Below are positions 8,998-15,679 of a stretch of 37,918 nt of DNA, one piece after another. The first letter of the stretch is position 1. Each line of letters starts with the position of its first letter. The translations under genes and the position numbers were made by a program. The DNA is from DATBSK01 sp964501785 (GTDB taxonomy: Bacteria > Actinomycetota > Acidimicrobiia > IMCC26256 > PALSA-555). Below the pieces are notes generated by a model. That model was not told the DNA's origin and searched no databases. It was given only the letters and a program-made list of their open reading frames with translations. The stretch is from contig CAZCUD010000023.1 of assembly GCA_964501785.1 (NCBI GenBank), positions 1 through 37,918 on the forward strand, written 5' to 3'.

Positions 8998-9309
8998 ATG
9001 CGCTGGATGGTCGGCGGGGTCGTCGCAATTGCCATTGTCCTAGGGATTGGTAGTTGGTTCGTACTTCGCTCGACCGAAACAGTGATTGAGGCATCCCGGG
9101 ACTGCGTCGAAGGCGCGACTCGGGGCTGCGCCGAAGAGACCGCTCGTCATCGGTGTCGTGCCCGAGAAGACATTGCGGATAGTCCAGAGGACTTCATCGT
9201 GAAGGTCGAGATCCGGGTTTTCAAGGGTGGTTCGATCGACATCGACGGGCCGGACCGACGAATCGGAACTCAGTTCTTCCGGATCTCCTGCGGTCGGTTC
9301 TACGACTGA
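8998..9309 (+). CDS. Small membrane-anchored protein, function unknown
   Basis: This 103-residue protein is not recognised. It begins with about 22 hydrophobic residues (MVGGVVAIAIVLGIGSWFVL), a likely membrane anchor or uncleaved signal. A short soluble domain outside follows, with four cysteines spread over residues 37-99 (DC, GC, RC and the final SCGRFYD). The ATG at 8998 has GGGGAAG close upstream. It is divergently placed against the helicase gene 30 bases away, so the two may share a control region. It could be an effector, an immunity partner or a passenger; nothing in the sequence decides. Confidence 0.55.
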   Translation: MRWMVGGVVAIAIVLGIGSWFVLRSTETVIEASRDCVEGATRGCAEETARHRCRAREDIADSPEDFIVKVEIRVFKGGSIDIDGPDRRIGTQFFRISCGRFYD

Positions 9310-9548
9310 CGAGAGTCCGTCCGGTCCGACCTCTTGATGATTCTGGGCCAGTAGGGAGCCGTTCGGGCGGAGTTGGTCCTCTCGTTGGCACATGGCGGTG
9401 GTTCACTGGGCGCGGTGAAGCGCAAGTACCCAGTTGTCAGTCTGGATTGTATGGATCGTTGCTCCGGGACGACACGGTCTACACATCGACGCGTGCGGTT
9501 CGGCAAGGCTGTGCGAGAAGGCGCGACGCGGTCAACGACGCGTGATCG

Positions 9549-10637
9549 TCAGGTCGCGCTCGCGGGCGAGGGCGGAATTGACGCGTCGAGGTCGGCAATG
9601 GTTCGTGCTGCCGCGTGAACGGCGAACCAGTCAACCGCGGCGAGGAACGTATAGTCGGCTTTCCATCGGAGGCGCCGAGCCTTGTCGGGCTCAACCTCAA
9701 CTCCGGCGTGTGCGACGCGATTGCGCTGCATGAATAGACCGTGATGTTCCTCGCTGCTGATCTCGGTTCCGTCCATGTCCGTTCGGGTCACGATGAGCAT
9801 CGCGTGGCTTGTCGCATCCATGAATGCTGAGCAGATCCCGTCCACCTCACGGTCCACCCTGTCCACGTCGTCCCAGTCGTTGACATGAAGGTACGGACAA
9901 TCCGGACCGCCGCGGCCGCAGTCGGCGCGGCAGGTCAAGTAAGCGGTGCGCTTGCACACGCGGGTGATCTCGTGGCGGCGTGGTTTGCGGTGCGGGTCGT
10001 CGTCGTCAGAGAGGAGGATCTCGATAGCAATTGCTGTGAGGAGAACGATGACGCGCGGGACAAGCGAACGTCGAGCCTCGTCTAGGAACTCGAGCGCCAG
10101 TAGCACGCGCCGTTGTAGTTCGCCGCGGCATTCCTCGGGCCTCGTGAGCGCGTCGCACAGATACGAGAACCGAGCGTCGTCCGTGAGCTGATCCAGATCG
10201 ACGGACGAAAAGGTCCAGCCGGCGAGGTTGCCGTGTCGCCGCCATGAGATCCCCAACCGTTCCCCATGTGCGAGCACGACACGTGTCACTGCCTGTACCT
10301 CTCCCCGGAGCCCGAAGAGCTGTCGGCCAGCGTCGACGTAGCGATTGCGAGCGTGCTGCAAGAGGCGCAGGATCGCGAGCGCGATTCGCACTTTCGCCTC
10401 GGCATCGTCGACGTCTGCGCCAGGCGCGATCGCTGTCGCTGAGTCCCAATCCCTAATCTCATCGCTCCCGAAGGCGACGACGGGGTGAGTGGCAGCGGCC
10501 TCGGCCTCGATGTCGCGATACGCAGCACCCTGCGGCCGTATCACGACAGGTCCCACAGCACACTCGCGCTCCACCTCTAGACCCTCGACCAAGAACTCGA
10601 AGCGCCTCACTGCCGCAGCTTCACTCGTGGCACCCAT
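9549..10637 (-). CDS. HEPN-domain protein, possible RNase effector
   Basis: This 362-residue protein of unrecognised family has a HEPN signature at its C-terminal end: MQRNRVAHAG near residue 304 supplies the R-x4-H catalytic pattern of HEPN RNases. The helix LLTAIAIEILLSDDDD near 205-220 would be the partner helix with its acidic residue. Between them lies a cysteine-rich insert (C, then CRADCGRGGPDC) that could bind zinc. HEPN proteins of this kind act as RNA-cutting toxins or abortive-infection effectors; that is family knowledge, not shown here. TACCTT ends eight bases before the ATG at 10637, which could be a -10 element of a nearly leaderless transcript. It is divergent from the gene at 10711, which carries a similar terminal motif. 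Confidence 0.7.
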   Translation of the reverse strand: MGATSEAAAVRRFEFLVEGLEVERECAVGPVVIRPQGAAYRDIEAEAAATHPVVAFGSDEIRDWDSATAIAPGADVDDAEAKVRIALAILRLLQHARNRYVDAGRQLFGLRGEVQAVTRVVLAHGERLGISWRRHGNLAGWTFSSVDLDQLTDDARFSYLCDALTRPEECRGELQRRVLLALEFLDEARRSLVPRVIVLLTAIAIEILLSDDDDPHRKPRRHEITRVCKRTAYLTCRADCGRGGPDCPYLHVNDWDDVDRVDREVDGICSAFMDATSHAMLIVTRTDMDGTEISSEEHHGLFMQRNRVAHAGVEVEPDKARRLRWKADYTFLAAVDWFAVHAAARTIADLDASIPPSPASAT

Positions 10638-10710
10638 CGACGTCGAAGGTAGGAGATCGCACCGCGCCGGACTCGCACATCGCTTCGCGCCGCGCCGCGA
10701 GAATCTCCAG

Positions 10711-12000
10711 ATGACCGAGAACGCGGACGAGACGCCCCTCGAACCGATCTACGGATGGGTAGACGCCGGAGCAGGCCTGCAGATCCTTCGTGAAGAAGCG
10801 CGCCTTGACGACGAACGATTGGGTGACCTCCACGTCGAGCTAAGACTGTTGCACGATGCCAACCCTCGTTGGCGGCTGGACCCGCCCGGTGAGATGGCCC
10901 TCGGTCCGGCAATCCTGCGAGTCCGCCATCCACGACTCAGCGAGATCGACATTACCGCTGAGGTTGCGAACAGCGACGGCCGAGGGTGGATCCATCCGTG
11001 CTCCTTAGGGGCCGGGACCGGAATCGAACGTGTCGTCGCCCACTGGATCAACGTCGAGATGATTCTGCCGGCCGAAGGATTACAGCGAGATGGTTCGACG
11101 TGGGCTGGTCGCTGGTCCGTGGACGCGGCCGGTTGGCGCTTCACACTCGACAGCAGGCCTGACCTCTCCACGCAGCTGCGTCAAGCGCGCGAACTCGACG
11201 CGCAGTACGTCATGACACATATCAGCGAACTTGAAGCGTCGGACGGTCGCACATTCACCGGTGACGAAGCCGCCCACGTGCTGCATGGACTGCAGCTGGC
11301 GCTCTCGTTCGCGCTCGGCCGCTGGGTGGCGCCAGCACTGCCCGTTGGGCTCGACAGCCGGGGCGACACCGTCTGGGAGCAGTGGGCCCCCTGGCGCTGC
11401 GACCACCTGCGAGGCCACCAGTCGTGGTGGGACACGCATACTGGCGACGATCTAAAGACGTTCGTCGCTGCCTTCCTCGACGCGTTTCTCGACGCATCGC
11501 AGCACGCGGAAGTGCGACTTCTGGCGCATCATGTGATTGAGGCAAATCGAGCTGGAATGACCAGCGAAGCGAGGGTGATGCTCGCATCTGCAAGCCTCCA
11601 ATACCACGCTTGGGTCACACTCGTGCTCAGCGGCCGGCTCTCCGGAAAGCAGTTCAAGAAGCTGTCGGCGGTCGGCGTGTTGCGCCAACAACTGACGGAT
11701 GCCGGGATCCAGCTCGTCGTACCGCCGGAACTCGGGGCACTGGACGAACTCGGCAAGTCCGAGGGCGAAGACGCGCCTGGCTCCCTGAATTGGGTGCGAA
11801 ACCGCCTGGTTCACCCCAAGGTCCCCGACGAGCCGTACCAACTGGAAGGTCTGGTGTGGGAGGCGGCACAGCTGCTACTCGAATACAGCGAGCTGCTATT
11901 GCTTCGACGGGTCGGCTACTCAGGCCACTATTCACGTCGATACCCGCCACACCGCTGGACCCACGAGTCCGAGTTAGTGCCTTGGGCTACTCGGGATTGA
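10711..12000 (+). CDS. Conserved defence-island protein with C-terminal HEPN-like motif
   Basis: This is a 429-residue protein. The ATG at 10711 is taken because conserved-looking sequence begins there; upstream codons overlap the divergent gene. I do not know a named function. It resembles a family of uncharacterised proteins I recall by patterns such as YVMTHISELEASDG, LSFALGRWVAPALPVGLDSRG with WEQW, and a later helical ASLQYHAWVTLVL segment. The end carries NWVRNRLVHPK (Arg 363 to His 368), an R-x4-H motif like that of HEPN RNases and of its divergent neighbour. This supports a shared fold at the C-terminus. Its stop overlaps the end of the convergent nuclease gene by 14 bases. Role inferred only from context: defence. 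Confidence 0.72.
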   Translation: MTENADETPLEPIYGWVDAGAGLQILREEARLDDERLGDLHVELRLLHDANPRWRLDPPGEMALGPAILRVRHPRLSEIDITAEVANSDGRGWIHPCSLGAGTGIERVVAHWINVEMILPAEGLQRDGSTWAGRWSVDAAGWRFTLDSRPDLSTQLRQARELDAQYVMTHISELEASDGRTFTGDEAAHVLHGLQLALSFALGRWVAPALPVGLDSRGDTVWEQWAPWRCDHLRGHQSWWDTHTGDDLKTFVAAFLDAFLDASQHAEVRLLAHHVIEANRAGMTSEARVMLASASLQYHAWVTLVLSGRLSGKQFKKLSAVGVLRQQLTDAGIQLVVPPELGALDELGKSEGEDAPGSLNWVRNRLVHPKVPDEPYQLEGLVWEAAQLLLEYSELLLLRRVGYSGHYSRRYPPHRWTHESELVPWATRD

Positions 12001-13717
12001 CGGGCCGGACCGGGACATCTTCGATCGGCGCCAGGGTGAGCAGCCGCGTCGTGTTGTTAAGGGCTGGCTCAACGTGCACGACGACGGACCTGTCCACTGA
12101 CGCCTCACTGGACAACGGCTCTGCTGATTCGAGTGTTGCAGCAAGGAGCACCATGGTCAGCGGCCCGAGTTCGACGGTCTGATCACCGATCTCGAAGCGT
12201 TTGGTCCCGCTGACGGCAAGCTGCACCGGGCCGCCCATGGGCAGGTCTCGCCGTAGCTGCATCGTGAGCGTGCACGGTTCCCATGTGTCCTCGATGGTTT
12301 CACCACGAAGCAGGCGTGCCACTGTGATCGCGCCCTCGTAGTCAGCAGTGGTCAGCGAGTCCAGATCCGGGATCCTCAGATCCGCGGAATGCTTCGACTG
12401 GATCTCTGCGAGCGCGTGGATGAACTCGACCAGGTCATCGGTGACCGGCGATTCGCTCTCGGTCAACTCGAAGAGCTGGAGAGCAGGTGGTCCATGCTCG
12501 GGCGCGAACCGCAGTGAATGCGGCTCGCGCCATGCGTGCAGGAATCGCACTGCCTCGACAACGGCAGCTGGCTGCAGCCCGACGAGCGGGCGAAGACTGA
12601 GTTGGAAGCGACCCTCCTGGTGACCTTGGCTGTCGGGAGGATCGACGAGCAACTCGATATCGAACGTGCCGGACCGGTCGGTGCCATGCACGCGGCGGCC
12701 ACCGAGCGTTCCTCGAGTTGGTGACCCCATCACCACGACGACCTCGGCAACGTCGACGTCCTGATCGACGATCTGCAATCGCAAGTGATACGGCGACGTG
12801 ATGGACGAATGTGCGGCACCGATCCAGAGGGCGCCCTCCGAGGCCTCGTCTCCGAGTCCTCCTGGCAACCCCAGCTTCAGGTTGGTGACGGAGCCGTATG
12901 GCAGCTCTGCAGACGTTCCATACTGCATCGCTCGGTCCCACTGTGCCCTCGTGTCGTCGTCCATGCGATCGGCGCGCACGACGAAGGTGAGCGGTATCGG
13001 TGCATCGACGACAGCCATGCGGTAACGGGCATAGATGTGATGCACGATCGCAGTGGCCCGATCGGAAAGGACGTGCGAGGCCACGACACCGGGCTTCCCC
13101 AGAACCTCGTCCCGCGTCGGCGGCGAATGACGAACCTCGAAGTCGTACGTGTAAAAGGGATCGTCGGCATTGAGCTGGCGGTGCAGCGCACGGAGTGGCT
13201 CCACCACGTCGGCCGGCGACATGACACGCAGTCCGTCACCGAGCCCCATCATCGCCCGTAGATCGGCGATGGCCTGTTCGAGCCGGTCATCGCGATCGAG
13301 AACGTGCCGGACGACCTCGGGATACTTCGCAGCGAGACCGTCGAGTCGATCCAGCCCGAACCATTGGCACTCGAAGGACTGTTCCTTCGCGAGTCGCTCA
13401 AACCAGTCCCACTGTTCGAGCGTCGGATTCAGCGGAATGACGAGGTACCAGTCTCGGACTTCAACCTCGGCGGTCTCGACGAGCCGCGCCAGCGACTCCT
13501 TGATGTGGCGCTTCCGCGTGGCGGTCAAACCGGTGGCGAACGCTTTCGCCTGGAAGACGTCACCGTGTCGCAGTGAGTCGACGGGGTCGAAGACGTCAAT
13601 CCCGCCGTCACCCCTCGATGGATGAATACGAACGGAGTTCGGTCGTTCGCGCCCCAGCAAGATTCCTGTCAGCCACTCGAATGCTCCGGGCTCAAGCGTT
13701 ACCCAAGGGACGTGCAT
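11987..13717 (-). CDS. Mrr-like PD-(D/E)XK nuclease fused to a large unknown domain
   Basis: This is a 576-residue protein. Residues 1-60 hold a restriction-endonuclease-like core: Glu 14 in AFEWL, then RGDGGIDV with Asp 41, then VFQAKAF with Gln 56 and Lys 58. This is the D...QxK arrangement of Mrr-type DNA nucleases. Residues 75-150 look like the rest of that fold (DWYLVIPLNPTLEQ, then WFGLDRLDGL). The remaining 400 residues are unrecognised and may be a sensor or target-binding domain. Such nucleases cut modified or foreign DNA; the target here is unknown. The ATG at 13717 lies about 40 bp downstream of a possible promoter. The gene converges on the HEPN-like gene (14-base overlap) and diverges from the HTH-methyltransferase pair about 400 bp away. 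Confidence 0.8.
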   Translation of the reverse strand: MHVPWVTLEPGAFEWLTGILLGRERPNSVRIHPSRGDGGIDVFDPVDSLRHGDVFQAKAFATGLTATRKRHIKESLARLVETAEVEVRDWYLVIPLNPTLEQWDWFERLAKEQSFECQWFGLDRLDGLAAKYPEVVRHVLDRDDRLEQAIADLRAMMGLGDGLRVMSPADVVEPLRALHRQLNADDPFYTYDFEVRHSPPTRDEVLGKPGVVASHVLSDRATAIVHHIYARYRMAVVDAPIPLTFVVRADRMDDDTRAQWDRAMQYGTSAELPYGSVTNLKLGLPGGLGDEASEGALWIGAAHSSITSPYHLRLQIVDQDVDVAEVVVVMGSPTRGTLGGRRVHGTDRSGTFDIELLVDPPDSQGHQEGRFQLSLRPLVGLQPAAVVEAVRFLHAWREPHSLRFAPEHGPPALQLFELTESESPVTDDLVEFIHALAEIQSKHSADLRIPDLDSLTTADYEGAITVARLLRGETIEDTWEPCTLTMQLRRDLPMGGPVQLAVSGTKRFEIGDQTVELGPLTMVLLAATLESAEPLSSEASVDRSVVVHVEPALNNTTRLLTLAPIEDVPVRPVNPE

Positions 13718-13758
13718 TCGCCCAGTGTCGCGCCCCAGTGCGTCATTGGACGCGATGC

Positions 13759-13787
13759 TGTCTAGTCAGCGACGTCCGGCCTGTCAC
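13759..13787 (-). promoter_or_regulatory. Possible promoter of the Mrr-like nuclease gene
   Basis: Read on the minus strand, GTGACA (13787-13782) and TAGACA (13764-13759) are separated by exactly 17 bases and point toward the ATG at 13717. The -35 box is one base from TTGACA; the -10 box is poorer. Confidence 0.35.
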
Positions 13788-14070
13788 CGAGGCTGTCACC
13801 AAACAGCACGCACTCAACGATGAGCGGTGGACGCGATGCCCCCCACTGGAGCGGACGAACGAACTCCAGCGCATTCAGCGTGATCCGGCAGGCGGCTGTG
13901 ACGCTTGTCAAGCCCCTCGTAACCCGAGGATCGCGCAGGCGCGGAACACCTACGACAGAGCGCGTGCCCCTTGCAGGCTGCAGCGTTGTGACGCGGTCAC
14001 AGCCTTTTCGCGATGTCAACACACGAGCTCTCTGTTGAGGCTTGCGATCCAGCCTCGGGCTATTTCCGAT

Positions 14071-14100
14071 CGACAACGTGCGACATCACCGATGTTGTCG
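14071..14100. promoter_or_regulatory. Operator-like inverted repeat upstream of the HTH gene
   Basis: CGACAAC (14071-14077) and GTTGTCG (14094-14100) form a 7-bp inverted repeat. A nested ACATC/GATGT pair lies at 14083-14095. It ends 23 bases before the GTG start of the HTH gene and overlaps its likely promoter zone, so it is a natural site for autoregulation by that protein. A possible -10 box (TACGGT, 14112-14117) ends six bases before the GTG. Confidence 0.4.
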
Positions 14101-14123
14101 CTCGTCAACACTACGGTTGGACC

Positions 14124-14321
14124 GTGGCGAGCGACCTAGTTGGCGTTGCCGAGATTGCCGAGCTCCTTGGAGTCACGAGGCAGCGAGTGAATCGTCTGGT
14201 CAAGACGCATGACGATTTCCCGCGTCCGACGGCCGAACTCTCCGCGGGTCGGATCTGGAGGCGGTCCGACATCGTGCGCTGGGCTCGTGCCGCCGGTCGG
14301 TTGCCGAAGGGCCGATCGTGA
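14124..14321 (+). CDS. Small helix-turn-helix DNA-binding protein
   Basis: This 65-residue protein consists almost entirely of a MerR/excisionase-like helix-turn-helix: VAEIAELLGVTRQRVNRLV, then FPRPTAELSAGRIWRRSDIVRWA. The wing motif 'G.IW...D...WA' is typical of small HTH proteins encoded next to effectors in mobile elements. The GTG at 14124 is chosen because the domain begins right there and a TACGGT box ends six bases upstream, which would give a leaderless mRNA; an ATG at 14013 would add an unlike tail. The stop overlaps the next start (GTGA, 14318-14321). It therefore probably acts as the controller of the methyltransferase, as C proteins do in restriction-modification systems. That function is inferred. 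Confidence 0.75.
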   Translation: MASDLVGVAEIAELLGVTRQRVNRLVKTHDDFPRPTAELSAGRIWRRSDIVRWARAAGRLPKGRS

Positions 14322-15679
14322 CCGTCGCACCCAGCCGTCATAGTGCTGGCAGCAAGAAATCCCGGGGAGGGGACGTGTCGCTCGTAGGGTCGGAGGCCAT
14401 CGAAGCTGGCGCGCTCGTGGCTCTCCGCGCAGCGGCGTGCGATCGCAGCTACGTCTCGATGGGAAGTCGGCGGACGACGTCGGTCCACGAGTTCTATCGG
14501 TACCCGGCGCGGTTTTCGCCGACCTTCGCACGATCGGCGATCGAAGCCTTCACCAATCCCGGTGATGTCGTGCTTGATCCCTTCGTTGGTGGTGGCACCT
14601 CGCTCGTCGAAGCCCGGCTCTCCGGACGGCTCGGCGTTGGTGCTGACTTGAATGAGCTAGCGGTTTTCGTCGCCAAGGCGAAGACGCGCATCTACTCTGC
14701 GTCGAGTCTTGCTGCGGCGCGCGCCTGGGCAGACGACGTCTCGGAAGTCGTGTCCCTGGGCCGCCGTGCCCCGAGCGCGGATCTATGGGAGGAAGCGGGC
14801 TATCTGCGTCACCTCGACGCCGAGGACACGTGGCGCATCAGGAACGCGATCTCCCTGGCGCTCGATGACATCCAAGACCTTGTTCCGGCCGGTGCGGCGA
14901 TGCTTGCTCGGTGTGCGCTCCTTCGCACCGGCCAGTGGGCGCTCGACATGCGCCAAGAGGTTCCGCCGGTTGCACTTTTCCGCGAGAAGCTCTTCGAGGC
15001 GGTCAACGCGATGGCCGACACCGCCGCCGACTTCGCCGCCAAGGCCCGCCGCGCGGATGCAGCACTGCCAAGCGGCGTCGACGCCCGGACCGTTGTGCTG
15101 AGTCAGGGGGTACCTGGGCTCGCAGATCATCCCAAGCTCCGATCGCACTCGCCGCCGAGGCTGGTGCTCACGTCTCCGCCGTATCCGGGTGTCTACGTGA
15201 ACTACCACCGATGGAAGCTGCGTGGCCGGAAGGAGACACCTGCGCCCTTCTGGATCGCTGACTGCCCGGATGGCCGCGGCATGTCGCATTACACGATGTC
15301 GGCAAGGGTCGATCGGACCCTTGACGCGTACTTTCGTAACCTCGGCGCCGCGTGGCGAGATCTCGTTCGCCTCGTCGGTCCTCAAACGTGGATCGCGCAG
15401 ATGGTGGGGTTCCACGACCCCGAAGTCGACCTCGATCGCTATCTCGACGTCCTCTCAGGTGTCGGGCTCGAGGAGATTCGATTCCCGGAGTTGGCGACTG
15501 CGCCCGATGGCCGGCTGTGGCGCGATGTTCCCGGGCGGCGCTGGTGGGTGGTAGCTGGAGAACGGAATCGGCGCGCGCCGCACACGTCCCGAGAAGTGGT
15601 ACTTCTACACCGCTTGGCGTCGGCTACTCGGTCTCAAAGTCCAAGGACAAGGAGCCGATCGTCTCGATCATCGGGATGA
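14318..15679 (+). CDS. DNA methyltransferase (amino-group N4/N6 type), permuted motif order
   Basis: This 453-residue enzyme should transfer a methyl group from S-adenosylmethionine to an exocyclic amino group of DNA. The cofactor loop VLDPFVGGGTSLVEA (Asp 87) comes first and the catalytic TSPPYPGVYVNY (residues 285-296) comes about 200 residues later. DPFxGxGT normally follows the catalytic motif in beta-class enzymes, so the order here is permuted. TSPPY fits N4-cytosine or N6-adenine chemistry. No target-recognition domain can be named, but the roughly 190 residues between the motifs could serve. The GTG start at 14318 overlaps the HTH gene's stop. The last 20 or so residues, after SREVVLLHR, are Ser/Arg-rich and overlap the convergent ATPase gene by 56 bases, so the end may be a recent extension. 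Confidence 0.82.
   Translation: MTVAPSRHSAGSKKSRGGDVSLVGSEAIEAGALVALRAAACDRSYVSMGSRRTTSVHEFYRYPARFSPTFARSAIEAFTNPGDVVLDPFVGGGTSLVEARLSGRLGVGADLNELAVFVAKAKTRIYSASSLAAARAWADDVSEVVSLGRRAPSADLWEEAGYLRHLDAEDTWRIRNAISLALDDIQDLVPAGAAMLARCALLRTGQWALDMRQEVPPVALFREKLFEAVNAMADTAADFAAKARRADAALPSGVDARTVVLSQGVPGLADHPKLRSHSPPRLVLTSPPYPGVYVNYHRWKLRGRKETPAPFWIADCPDGRGMSHYTMSARVDRTLDAYFRNLGAAWRDLVRLVGPQTWIAQMVGFHDPEVDLDRYLDVLSGVGLEEIRFPELATAPDGRLWRDVPGRRWWVVAGERNRRAPHTSREVVLLHRLASATRSQSPRTRSRSSRSSG

Larger units (their letters stand above)
13718..14123. other. Intergenic region between nuclease and HTH-methyltransferase genes
   Basis: About 400 bp without a convincing gene; open frames on both strands have no recognisable content. 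It contains a possible nuclease promoter (13759-13787), a terminator-like hairpin near 13985-14008 (GTTGTGAC, GCG loop, GTCACAGC, then CCTTTT) and an operator-like inverted repeat at 14071-14100. The direct repeat GGC(C)TGTCACC occurs twice at about 13779-13800. Confidence 0.5.

Noticed and set aside
7240..9309. UvrD-like helicase considered as half of a Gabija system
   Set aside because: No OLD/Toprim nuclease gene is adjacent on either side, so the name is not supported.
13762..14076. Open frames on both strands in the gap upstream of the HTH gene
   Set aside because: No ribosome-binding site, no recognisable motif and atypical composition; the stretch reads better as regulatory DNA.
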